The position numbers were made by a program, and so were the translations under genes. The notes beneath the pieces are model-generated. The model was not told the origin of the DNA and searched no databases. It saw only the letters and a program-made list of their open reading frames with translations. From assembly GCA_030267215.1 (NCBI GenBank), contig JAJDJP010000003.1, positions 87,512 through 138,399 of the forward strand: a stretch of 50,888 nt of DNA, written 5' to 3'. Below are positions 1-7,303 of this stretch, piece after piece; the stretch's first letter is position 1; each line of letters opens with the position of its first letter. Source of the stretch: Ruminococcaceae bacterium OttesenSCG-928-A16. Lineage in GTDB: Bacteria; Bacillota; Clostridia; Oscillospirales; Ruminococcaceae.

Positions 1-225
1 ACGCCGGGCGGCGTGTTTCGTGCTTACCAAAAGCAGCAAGTGAAAAACCTGACCCGCGCCGATTTGGATGTGGCAGACGAGAACATTGGCTTAAAGGGCT
101 CGCCTACCCGGGTGTTTAAGTCTTTTGCTAAAGAGCTAAAAGGCGCAGGCACTGTGGTAAGCATGGAGGGCGAGGAAGCAGCCGATTGGATTGTGGAAAA
201 ACTGGAAGAAAAATTTTTGATATAA
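1..225 (+). CDS. etfB: Electron transfer flavoprotein beta subunit, C-terminal part (5' cut by window edge)
   Basis: The frame is open from base 1 to the TAA at 223-225, so only about the last 74 residues of a protein of roughly 260 are present. The tail matches the C-terminus of EtfB proteins, which ends in a helix followed by a W-I-V-E-K-L segment. EtfB holds the AMP or second flavin and pairs with EtfA. The stop lies 13 bases before the etfA start, so the two are co-transcribed. In Clostridia such pairs commonly serve butyryl-CoA or another acyl-CoA dehydrogenase; the dehydrogenase itself is not in view, so the partner is inferred. Confidence 0.85.
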   Translation, partial: TPGGVFRAYQKQQVKNLTRADLDVADENIGLKGSPTRVFKSFAKELKGAGTVVSMEGEEAADWIVEKLEEKFLI

Positions 226-238
226 GGAGGTGGACACG

Positions 239-1252
239 ATGGAGAAAAGCAACTATAAAGATATTTTTGTTTTTGCCGAGCAGGTAGACGGCAAAATTGC
301 TGGTGTGGTATTTGAATTGCTGGGCAAAGCCAAAGAACTTGCAGCTGTGCGGGGTGGCAATGTAAGCGCGGTGCTGCTGGGTAGCGGTGTGCAAGCACTG
401 TGCAAAAAGCTGGCACAATATGGTGCCAACAGGGTGGTTTTGGTGGATGACAAGGCGCTGGAAACCTATATGACAGAACCTTACACCAAGGCCCTTTACC
501 AAGTGGTAAGCCAATATAACCCCGAGATTGTGATGTTTGGTGCCACAGCCATTGGCCGAGATTTAGCCCCCCGTGTTTCGGCCCGGGCGCACACCGGCCT
601 AACGGCCGATTGTACCAAATTGGAAATTCAGGACGAGACGGGCAATTTAATGATGACCCGCCCTGCTTTTGGCGGCAACATTATGGCCACCATTTTATGC
701 CCAAACCACAGGCCACAAATGGCCACTGTGCGCCCCGGGGTAATGCAGCGCATTGCCCCCATAGAGGGCGCAGAGTGCCCGGTGGACAAAGTGGAGGTGG
801 CAAACCTTGCCAGCGCCATGAACGTGGAAATTTTAGAAGTGGTGAAAAAGGTTAGCGAAAAGATGGATATTATGGACGCCAAAGTTTTGGTAAGCGGCGG
901 CCGTGGCATGGGTTGCCCCAAAAACTTTGAAGCGCTGGAAGCATTGGCCGAGGTACTGGGTGGCACGGTGGCGGCAAGCCGTGCCTCGGTAGATGCGGGT
1001 TGGCAGCCCAAAGAAAGGCAGGTGGGGCAAACCGGCAAAACTGTGCGGCCCAACCTGTATATCGCCTGTGGTATTTCGGGTGCTATTCAGCATTTGGCAG
1101 GCATGGAAGACAGCGATGTGATTGTGGCCATTAACAAAGACGCCACCGCCCCCATTTTTGAGGTGGCCGATTATGGTGTTGTGGGCGATGCCTGCAAAAT
1201 TGTGCCGCTGTTAACCGAGGCACTGAAAGCACAGCGGGCAAAAAAAGTTTAG
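239..1252 (+). CDS. etfA: Electron transfer flavoprotein alpha subunit
   Basis: 337-residue EtfA, the FAD-carrying subunit of the electron transfer flavoprotein heterodimer in the cytoplasm. The N-terminal half is the nucleotide-binding-fold domain (FVFAEQVDGK start). The C-terminal half carries the FAD-binding signature, seen as GGRGMG near residue 220 and then VGQTGKTVRPNLYIACGISG and the DATAPIFEVADYG segment near the end. An upstream GTG at 230 overlaps the AGGAGG ribosome binding site at 225-230, so the ATG at 239, 8 bases after it, is taken as the start. It lies 13 bases after etfB. Whether the complex bifurcates electrons cannot be decided from this subunit alone. Confidence 0.95.
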   Translation: MEKSNYKDIFVFAEQVDGKIAGVVFELLGKAKELAAVRGGNVSAVLLGSGVQALCKKLAQYGANRVVLVDDKALETYMTEPYTKALYQVVSQYNPEIVMFGATAIGRDLAPRVSARAHTGLTADCTKLEIQDETGNLMMTRPAFGGNIMATILCPNHRPQMATVRPGVMQRIAPIEGAECPVDKVEVANLASAMNVEILEVVKKVSEKMDIMDAKVLVSGGRGMGCPKNFEALEALAEVLGGTVAASRASVDAGWQPKERQVGQTGKTVRPNLYIACGISGAIQHLAGMEDSDVIVAINKDATAPIFEVADYGVVGDACKIVPLLTEALKAQRAKKV

Positions 1253-1353
1253 CGCTTATTTGGCTTTTTGTTTACAGCGCTTACTTGATATTTTGAAATG
1301 CCCCTTAGGTAAAACTTTAAAACCTATAATTTTATAGAAAGGGAAGTGATGGA

Positions 1354-2175
1354 ATGCCGGTATTTAAACACGATGGCTTGGAGCTGTATTATGAAGTGAA
1401 GGGCAGGGAAGATGCCTTCCACACGGTTGCTTTTTTTAATGGCGTAATGGCTTCGGTAAGCAGTTGGCAGTATTTGTGGCCCGTTTTTGAAAAACTGGGA
1501 TATCGGGTAGTGCTGCACGATTTTAAGGGGCAGCTGATGTCTTCCAAGCCAGAGGGGCCTTACTCTTTTGCCCAACATGCCGCCGAGGCAAAAGCCCTGT
1601 TTAAGCATTTGGGCACCGGGCCGGTGCACATCATTGGCACATCGTATGGGGGCGAAGTGGCTATGCGGTTTGCCATTAACCACCCAGAGATGGTACATTC
1701 CATTAGCCTTATCGATTCGGTGAGTGAACTTGACCCCGTGCTAACCAGTTTTGTAGAAAGCTGGAAGCTGCTGTGCGATATTGGCGATGGGGAGATCTTC
1801 TTTAAAGGCATGATGCCCAGTATTTATGGCGGCGACTTTATAAAGAAAAACCAAAAAATGTTGGCAGAAAGAGCCAAAGCAACCAAAGCAATGCCACCGG
1901 AATATTTGATGGGGCAGAAAATTTTGTACGATACCTTTTTGAACGATGTGACCATGACAGAGGAATTGCACAAAATACAATGCCCTGCGCTGGTGCTATG
2001 CGGCGAAGAAGATATTTTGAAACCGCCCAAGTTTTCACAAATAATGGCCGATCATATTCCGGGTGCGGAGTATATTACACTACCGCATTGTGGCCACGTG
2101 GGCATTTTTGAAAAACCGAAGGAACTGGAAAGTGCCCTGCTTGGGTTTGTGATGAAGCATACGGAAGTTATTTAA
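1354..2175 (+). CDS. Alpha/beta hydrolase
   Basis: 273-residue soluble alpha/beta-hydrolase fold protein. The nucleophile elbow GTSYGG puts the catalytic Ser at residue 97. The acid is the Asp of CGEEDILKP and the base the His of LPHCGHVGIF near the C-terminus, so the triad is complete. There is no signal peptide, so it should be cytoplasmic. The ATG at 1354 follows a GGGAAG ribosome binding site. It sits about 100 bases downstream of etfA on the same strand and could be read from the same transcript. The family covers esterases, C-C hydrolases and acyltransferases, and the substrate cannot be named. It resembles the convergent hydrolase at 2254-3147 only at fold level. Confidence 0.85.
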   Translation: MPVFKHDGLELYYEVKGREDAFHTVAFFNGVMASVSSWQYLWPVFEKLGYRVVLHDFKGQLMSSKPEGPYSFAQHAAEAKALFKHLGTGPVHIIGTSYGGEVAMRFAINHPEMVHSISLIDSVSELDPVLTSFVESWKLLCDIGDGEIFFKGMMPSIYGGDFIKKNQKMLAERAKATKAMPPEYLMGQKILYDTFLNDVTMTEELHKIQCPALVLCGEEDILKPPKFSQIMADHIPGAEYITLPHCGHVGIFEKPKELESALLGFVMKHTEVI

Positions 2176-2191
2176 AATATATTTTTATAAA

Positions 2192-2229
2192 AAAACCCAC
2201 CGCAAAGTAACTTCTTTGCGGTGGGTTTT
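2192..2229. terminator. Bidirectional rho-independent terminator
   Basis: A perfect 16-bp inverted repeat (arms AAAACCCACCGCAAAG at 2192-2207 and its complement at 2214-2229) encloses a 6-base loop. The A-run on one side and T-run on the other let it work in both directions. It lies between the two convergent hydrolase genes and would end both transcripts. Confidence 0.9.
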
Positions 2230-2253
2230 ACTATGCAAATGACACTTGTGGGT

Positions 2254-3147
2254 TTATGCTAGCACTTCTTTTAATTTGGTTATAAACACATCCGGTTCAT
2301 CGGTAAGGGGAGAATGCCCGCTGTTTGGGAAGGTGTGCATGGTGGCCTTATTGCCAAAGGCGGCCAGGGTGCCCTGCGCCCAGGGTAGTGGCACCACCAT
2401 GTCTTTTTCGCCCTGCAAAATAACCACGGGGCACTGAATGGCCGCAAGGCGGCCACTGCCGGCGGCCGAGCCGGTGGGGGTATCTGTCATGTTAAAAGTA
2501 AGTAGAGAGTAGTCGATATCCACAAGGTTACGCTGCTGCATAATGGCATCCAGGTAACGCTCATAATCGGCTGTGGGGGGCTGGTTCATATTGTAGATGA
2601 CGGCATCCCAGATGGCGCGCATGGTTTCGCGGTTGCCGCTGGCATAGGCGTTTAGCGCAGGAACTACCTGAATGGGGTCGGCTGCAATTTCTTCTTTGGT
2701 TTTTAAAAGTTCGGTTAAAATAGGTTGGCCATTTTCGTCTTTTTTAAAAATAGGGTATCCGGTGGGAGGCACAGATTCTAAAAGAATGATTTTTTCTACC
2801 CGATCAGGCCAATCGGCAGCTAATTCCATCACCACACCGCCGCCGGTGCTCCAGCCAACTGCTGCAAATTTCTCAAGGCCTACGGCGTCGGCAAAAGCTT
2901 CAAGGTCTTGCGCCAGCTCGTGCAAAGAATTAAAGGTGTGGTTGTAGCTGCTGTCGCCAAAACCGCGCATGTCGGGGGCAAACATGGTAAAATCGTTTTC
3001 CAATGCCTCCATGGTGGTTTGCCAATGCACCGAGCTAGACATGTTGCCATGCACCAGCAGCACGTTTTTTTTGCCATTGCCTGCCTTGCGGTAGGCGATG
3101 GTTTCACCGTTTGGGATTTGAACGGTTTGAATAGAATACTCTTTCAT
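2254..3147 (-). CDS. Alpha/beta hydrolase
   Basis: 297-residue alpha/beta hydrolase. The oxyanion-hole segment LVHGNMSSS is at residues 31-39. The nucleophile elbow is GWSTGG with Ser100. The acid is the Asp of LQGEKDMVVP and the base the His of FPNSGHSPL, so the triad is complete. The architecture suits small-ester or chloroperoxidase-like hydrolases, but no substrate can be assigned. There is no signal sequence. On the reverse strand an AGGAGG-like site precedes the ATG at 3147. A small membrane ORF ends 15 bases upstream and may share its transcript. Confidence 0.88.
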   Translation of the reverse strand: MKEYSIQTVQIPNGETIAYRKAGNGKKNVLLVHGNMSSSVHWQTTMEALENDFTMFAPDMRGFGDSSYNHTFNSLHELAQDLEAFADAVGLEKFAAVGWSTGGGVVMELAADWPDRVEKIILLESVPPTGYPIFKKDENGQPILTELLKTKEEIAADPIQVVPALNAYASGNRETMRAIWDAVIYNMNQPPTADYERYLDAIMQQRNLVDIDYSLLTFNMTDTPTGSAAGSGRLAAIQCPVVILQGEKDMVVPLPWAQGTLAAFGNKATMHTFPNSGHSPLTDEPDVFITKLKEVLA

Positions 3148-3162
3148 AAGATTTTACGCCTC

Positions 3163-3402
3163 CTATTTTTTAGATTGGTGGTTGTTTTTTAGTGGCACCT
3201 TTTGTTCATAATTATACCATGCCATAGATAGGATACCAATAGAAAAAAGGATGTAGAGTGAGTATGAACTTTGATGTATTTTTGAGGTTTTTACATATCC
3301 TTCAAAAAACAGGAAGGCAAACAACCCGATGAACCCTAGTATTAAGGCTGCAAGGAATAACCGCTCGCCCATCAGCTCGTTGTTATCATTGCACAGCACC
3401 AT
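3163..3402 (-). CDS. Small predicted membrane protein, unknown function
   Basis: 79 codons encoding two hydrophobic stretches (LFLAALILGFIGLFAFLFF and YILFSIGILSMAW) and a Lys-rich tail, which looks like a two-helix membrane protein. No family is recognised. No good ribosome binding site precedes the ATG at 3402, and a start at the internal Met eleven codons in (MGERLFLAAL) is equally possible. It ends 15 bases before the alpha/beta hydrolase on the same strand, consistent with an operon. It could be a degenerate remnant; confidence is limited. Confidence 0.45.
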   Translation of the reverse strand: MVLCNDNNELMGERLFLAALILGFIGLFAFLFFEGYVKTSKIHQSSYSLYILFSIGILSMAWYNYEQKVPLKNNHQSKK

Positions 3403-3463
3403 GGCAGAATAAAACCATCACGATAACATAGCAAATAGAAAAAATATAAAAATTTTTGTAAAA

Positions 3464-3487
3464 AAGTATAACGGCAGGGTTATACTT
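3464..3487. promoter_or_regulatory. Operator-like perfect palindrome
   Basis: Two 9-bp arms, AAGTATAAC and GTTATACTT, are separated by six bases (GGCAGG). Arms of this size and spacing fit a dimeric regulator site, and each arm contains a -10-like TATAAC on one strand. It lies in the roughly 330-base gap between the leftward membrane ORF and the rightward response regulator gene, so it could control either. The protein that binds is unknown. Confidence 0.4.
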
Positions 3488-3522
3488 CATAGGGATGTGA
3501 AATATTTGGTAGGTAAGGTGCT

Positions 3523-3555
3523 TTTTTGCCGGCAACTTTTAAAGTTGGCTGGCAA
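3523..3555. other. Imperfect hairpin in the intergenic region
   Basis: TTTTGCCGGCAACTTT is followed directly by a near-complementary arm AAAGTTGGCTGGCAAAA, with one bulged base. The stem is long with a tiny loop. It lies upstream of the 3664 promoter, so it is not part of that transcript's leader. It may be a terminator of a lost gene or an operator. Confidence 0.35.
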
Positions 3556-3613
3556 AACACTGTAAGTTTTGTTGTTTTATTTTTGTTGTTGCAAAAAGAA
3601 TTTTATAGAAATA

Positions 3614-3700
3614 TTAGCCAATAGCTGGCTGCTTGCAGCCTTTACAATACCTTTGGTTACTATTTGCATGTTTCTTTTTCTGTCTATATAATCAAGTGGT
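3614..3700 (+). promoter_or_regulatory. Sigma-A promoter with conserved upstream region (copy 1)
   Basis: TTGCAT at 3664-3669 and TATAAT at 3687-3692 are 17 bp apart, a near-consensus vegetative promoter 40 bases before the response regulator start. The promoter plus 50 bases upstream (87 bp in all) recurs without gaps at 37584-37670 with 75 of 87 bases identical. The conserved upstream stretch begins TTAGCCAATAGCTGG. Confidence 0.75.
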
Positions 3701-3732
3701 AAATAATTGCAGTAAAAAAAAGGAGGGCTTTT

Positions 3733-5241
3733 TTGCTTACCATATTGTTGGTTGATGATGAGAGCAATGAGCGCACAGGTATTCGCTTTTTAATAGAAAA
3801 GTATAAATTGCCACTAAAGGTAATGGAAGCAGCGAATGGAAAAGATGCGCTTGAATATATTCGCTCTCGGCCTGTAGATATTTTGCTGACAGATATAAAA
3901 ATGCCCTATATGGATGGCCTTGAACTGGCAAAGGAAGTATTTGGCTATAACCCATTAATTAAAATTATTATTTTTAGTTCTTATGGAGAATTTGAATATG
4001 CGAAGATGGCCTTAGAGGCTAATGTTGTAAACTATTTGCTTAAACCCATTGAGGTGGATGAGTTTGTGCGAGTGATGCAAGGTGTTATTAACGAATGTGA
4101 AAAGCAGCAATTACAGCAAAAGCAAGAAAAAGAACGAAAAAAGGCCGATCAACAACAAATTCTGTATCAATTACTTACTGGCGCAAGGTTTGGGGGGGCT
4201 TCCTTGCCTAAAGGAAACAACATTTTGCCAGGGAGATGGTTTGTACTGTTCAACATCGAAACTAGAAATAGCATGTTTCTGGTTAAAGAAAACGAGTTTT
4301 TGCGTTTGGTGCAAACACATGCCCCGGTGGCTTTTAATTACATTAACACATACCCCAATGCGGCCTACCTTGTTTTTTACGGAAACCGCAAACTGGGGGA
4401 GGATGTTTTAGAAAACTTTGCGCAAAAATTGCGAAGAGATATACACCAGGTATTAGAAGAGTATAACTCTATTTTAATAGGGAAAGAATTTGAAGGCGTA
4501 GAAAACTTGGCCGCACAAGCGGCCCTTTTAAACAAGCTTCGCGCAGGTATTTTTGAGGGGGACGCGGGTGTTTTGTTTGCAGAAAAAATGGCTGAAAACA
4601 ACAATTATTATGCGGAGAATATTGAGGAATGCCGAAAAATAATTGTGGAGGCAATTGCGCATAAGGACATGGACGAAACAGCGTTGCGCATTCAGCGTTT
4701 GGTAGCCAGCCTGCACAACGAAAAAGCGATTAGCCTTGTGTATATGCACCATATTTTTTATGATTTGGTGACCCGCCTTTACCAGGCGCAGGGTATTTAC
4801 GATAATGCACTGATTCAAAAACGAATTGAGCAAGTGGTGCAAAGCGGCGGGTTGCAAGAACTGTCCTCTTTATTTCGAGAGATTATGGCAGAGGTGATGG
4901 AGAATAGCGAGGCTATGGATGGGGCAGGCGTTGCGCACAATGTAATGCAAATTATCGAGCGCGAGTACAGTAAAGATATCAGCCTGGAATACATTGCCGA
5001 AAAGGTGCATCTTTCTCCTTCTTACTTAAGTTATTTGTACAAGCAAGAAACAGGCACAAACATTATTAAACAACTGGCCGATTACCGAATGGCCAAAGCA
5101 AAAGATTTGTTGAGCGACAGCAGAATGAAAATAGCAGATATTGCCCGGCTATGTGGATACGCAAACCCCTCTTACTTTAACCGCCTGTTTAAAAATATGT
5201 ATGGAATAACCCCCACAAAATACAGGGAGAACCAAGCATGA
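3733..5241 (+). CDS. Response regulator, YesN/AraC type
   Basis: 502-residue cytoplasmic response regulator. An N-terminal receiver domain (residues 1-120) has the acid pocket VDDE at 7-10, the phospho-acceptor Asp54 in LLTDIKMP, and a conserved Lys in YLLKPIEVDEF. A variable middle is followed by an AraC-type double helix-turn-helix over about residues 405-500, ending in the usual GYANPSYFNRLFK and GITPTKYR segments. The start is a TTG at 3733, six bases after AGGAGG. The stop overlaps the ATG of the sensor kinase (ATGA). It probably activates the downstream transporter and GH65 operon when phosphorylated. Confidence 0.92.
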   Translation: MLTILLVDDESNERTGIRFLIEKYKLPLKVMEAANGKDALEYIRSRPVDILLTDIKMPYMDGLELAKEVFGYNPLIKIIIFSSYGEFEYAKMALEANVVNYLLKPIEVDEFVRVMQGVINECEKQQLQQKQEKERKKADQQQILYQLLTGARFGGASLPKGNNILPGRWFVLFNIETRNSMFLVKENEFLRLVQTHAPVAFNYINTYPNAAYLVFYGNRKLGEDVLENFAQKLRRDIHQVLEEYNSILIGKEFEGVENLAAQAALLNKLRAGIFEGDAGVLFAEKMAENNNYYAENIEECRKIIVEAIAHKDMDETALRIQRLVASLHNEKAISLVYMHHIFYDLVTRLYQAQGIYDNALIQKRIEQVVQSGGLQELSSLFREIMAEVMENSEAMDGAGVAHNVMQIIEREYSKDISLEYIAEKVHLSPSYLSYLYKQETGTNIIKQLADYRMAKAKDLLSDSRMKIADIARLCGYANPSYFNRLFKNMYGITPTKYRENQA

Positions 5242-6956
5242 AGGGATTATTATATTGGTTTTTAGGCAAAGCGTCTATTCGAAAAAAGCTGGTTATCAGC
5301 TTTAGTGTTTTGGTGTGCATCCCTATTTTGGTGCTGGGCGTTTTTTCTTATAACCAGGCACACCGAAATATACAGGCGCAAACATTATCTACAACGCAAA
5401 GCAACCTGGCCCGCCTAATTTCCGAGATGGATACCCGCTTGCAAAAAGAGGTGGATTACACAAAATATCTTGCGTACAACTTAAATTTTCGCAGGGCTCT
5501 AGAAATTGCAGCCAAAAACCCTGTGCAGCTGGCCCGGCAGCTAAACCAAAATGTGGAGCCCATGCTGTGGTATTTTGTTGCCAGCGACTCTTACATTAGC
5601 AACATGAACATTTACTCGCCAAATGTTGGGCATTCTATTGGGCCTTTTTTAAAACCAGATGCAGACTTTGCCGAGGAGGACTGGTATATAAGCCATCAAA
5701 AAAACTTTAATACGGTGTGGAGCTTTGAAAAGGGGCGGCTGTTTGCCACCCGCACGGTGCTGGATACCGGAACCAGCAGCCGCATGATAGGGATATTACG
5801 TGCCGAGATTTATTTAAGTTTGCTTTTAGAACCGGTAGAATCTATGAAATATATGAACAATGGTGTGATGCTGGCGGACCAGAATAGTAGAATTGTTTAC
5901 CAAAAAAACTCTGGCAACCACACTTTAGATAGCTTGGCGGTAGACTATATCACCGGCAAAACGGATGAAAATAAAGCGGAAGAACTGGCTTTTTTTGAAG
6001 AGGGAGAACTGACTGTATCTGGCTGGAAAGTGTATTATTATGTAGACAAAGCCGCGGTTACACAGCAGCTTACGCCCATCATTCGCTCCACCTTAATTGC
6101 GGTGGGGCTGTGCCTTGTTTTGGTGCTGGGGTTAATAAGCTGGCTTTCAAAATTGCTAAGTGGCAGAATTATGTCGCTAAAAACATCGGCAGAGCAGGTG
6201 GCGGGCGGTAATTTTACCTTGGTGCAGCACACCGAAGACACCGATGAGATAGGTGTGGTAACCAACAGCTTTGCCACCATGGCTGGGCAGTTGCAAACCA
6301 TGATAGACCGTGTGTATAAAATGGAAATAGATAAAAAAACAACCGAGCTGAAGGCCCTGCAAGCCATGATTAACCCCCACTTTTTATACAATTGTCTTTC
6401 TAGCTTAAAGTGGCGCGCCATTTACAAAGATGATGAGGAAATGGCGCACATTGCGGGTTTAATAGCAAAGTTTTACCGCACCAGCTTAAATAACGGTAAG
6501 CAAATAACCACCGTTCGCAACGAAATGGAGAACATAAAAACGTATATTGAACTACAACAAATTATGCATAAAAACAGTTTTGAAGTGGTGCTAAACTTGC
6601 AACAAGAGTATTTAGAAACCCCCATGCTTAATTTTATGTTGCAACCCTTTGTAGAAAACGCAATACTGCATGGGCTGGCCTATTACGAAGGAACAAAAGG
6701 ACAAGGGCAGCTGGAAGTGAATTTTTCTGTTCAGCAAGAATTTTTGGTGTTTGAAATACTGAATAATGGAACCCGGCTGGATACCGCCAGAATTGACGCA
6801 ATACTGAATAAACCTGGTAAAGGATACGGTATTTACAATATTCAGCAGCGGATAGATTTATATTATGGCAAGGGCAGTGGTGTTGCGGCCGGTGTAGACG
6901 ACAGAGGATTTACCTGGTTTAAAATTAAATTAAATAAAGAAAAGGCGGATGTGTAA
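5238..6956 (+). CDS. Sensor histidine kinase, YesM type
   Basis: 572-residue membrane sensor. TM1 lies at about residues 18-40, an extracellular dCache-like sensory region at 41-275, TM2 at about 280-305, then HAMP, then a His-kinase domain with the phospho-acceptor H381 in NPHFLYN. The ATPase has the N box FVENAILHGL and a C-terminal GYGIYNIQQRI glycine box. This is the LytS/YesM subclass. Its ATG overlaps the stop of the response regulator, so the two are translationally coupled. The last codons form part of the first copy of a 28-bp terminator repeat. The likely ligand is a sugar or loaded binding protein handled by the genes downstream, which is inference. Confidence 0.92.
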   Translation: MKGLLYWFLGKASIRKKLVISFSVLVCIPILVLGVFSYNQAHRNIQAQTLSTTQSNLARLISEMDTRLQKEVDYTKYLAYNLNFRRALEIAAKNPVQLARQLNQNVEPMLWYFVASDSYISNMNIYSPNVGHSIGPFLKPDADFAEEDWYISHQKNFNTVWSFEKGRLFATRTVLDTGTSSRMIGILRAEIYLSLLLEPVESMKYMNNGVMLADQNSRIVYQKNSGNHTLDSLAVDYITGKTDENKAEELAFFEEGELTVSGWKVYYYVDKAAVTQQLTPIIRSTLIAVGLCLVLVLGLISWLSKLLSGRIMSLKTSAEQVAGGNFTLVQHTEDTDEIGVVTNSFATMAGQLQTMIDRVYKMEIDKKTTELKALQAMINPHFLYNCLSSLKWRAIYKDDEEMAHIAGLIAKFYRTSLNNGKQITTVRNEMENIKTYIELQQIMHKNSFEVVLNLQQEYLETPMLNFMLQPFVENAILHGLAYYEGTKGQGQLEVNFSVQQEFLVFEILNNGTRLDTARIDAILNKPGKGYGIYNIQQRIDLYYGKGSGVAAGVDDRGFTWFKIKLNKEKADV

Positions 6957-6971
6957 CAACACATTCGCCTT
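6944..6971 (+). terminator. Hairpin terminator, first copy of a 28-bp direct repeat
   Basis: GGCGGATGTGT and ACACATTCGCC pair round an AACA loop with one mismatch, followed by TT. The hairpin overlaps the last codons of the sensor kinase gene. The same 28 bases recur exactly at 7170-7197, where a better T-run follows. Confidence 0.6.
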
Positions 6972-7021
6972 GGGCTGTCAAAGAATTTCCGTTCTGCCCT
7001 TAAAAGCGGGGAATGGGGATT

Positions 7022-7056
7022 GGGGAAGTGGGGCGGTAGCCCTCTTCCCCATTTTT
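7022..7056 (+). terminator. Rho-independent terminator
   Basis: The stem GGGGAAG-(tg)-GGGC pairs with GCCC-(t)-CTTCCCC round a GGTA loop and is followed by ATTTTT. It would stop read-through from the two-component operon into the transporter operon. Confidence 0.6.
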
Positions 7057-7124
7057 AATAATCAATATTTTGACGAGAATAGGGGATTTTATCAAAATAT
7101 TCGCTACCCTCAAAATATTGCTGT

Positions 7125-7168
7125 CAGCCTGCCAAAAAAGTGGTTGTTTACTTTTTTTTGACAGGCTG
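7125..7168. other. Inverted repeat with A/T tracts
   Basis: CAGCCTGCCAAAAAAG at 7125-7140 faces CTTTTTTTTGACAGGCTG at 7151-7168. The structure reads as a terminator on either strand, and it forms the right end of the 226-bp insertion. Confidence 0.45.
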
Positions 7169-7226
7169 AGGCGGATGTGTAACAACACATTCGCCTTTTC
7201 TAAAAAATGTGCAAGGAATCCAAAAA

Positions 7227-7260
7227 TTGTATTATTTCATATACAACCATCTGCTTGTAT
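7227..7260 (+). promoter_or_regulatory. Phased TTGTAT / ATACAA / TTGTAT array upstream of binding-protein gene
   Basis: TTGTAT (7227-7232), ATACAA (7241-7246) and TTGTAT (7255-7260) alternate in orientation with exactly 8 bases between each. The array lies 44-77 bases before the ATG of the sugar-binding protein. It is a candidate site for the AraC-type regulator at 3733, by position only. Confidence 0.4.
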
Positions 7261-7303
7261 GATAAAGATAAGACCAACGCCTAAACAACAAGGAGGATGT
7301 AAA

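Larger units (their letters stand above)
6972..7197. repeat. 226-bp hairpin-rich insertion bounded by a 28-bp direct repeat
   Basis: The 28-bp terminator sequence occurs identically at 6944-6971 and 7170-7197, with 198 bases between. That stretch starts GGCTGTCAAA and ends TTTGACAGGCTG, which gives short imperfect terminal inverted repeats. Inside are a hairpin with T-run (7022-7056), several AATATTTTGA / TCAAAATATT inverted copies, and a strong stem at 7125-7168. No ORF in it looks real. A MITE-like insertion or a slippage duplication would both fit. This explains most of the 347-base gap between the kinase and the binding-protein gene. Confidence 0.6.

Noticed and set aside
628-1093. Minus-strand ORFs of 86-141 codons
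   Set aside because: Shadows of etfA; no ribosome binding sites.
7070-7303. In-frame N-terminal extension of the binding protein to 7070
   Set aside because: It would place 78 residues before the lipoprotein signal peptide and ignores the AAGGAGG site before 7304.
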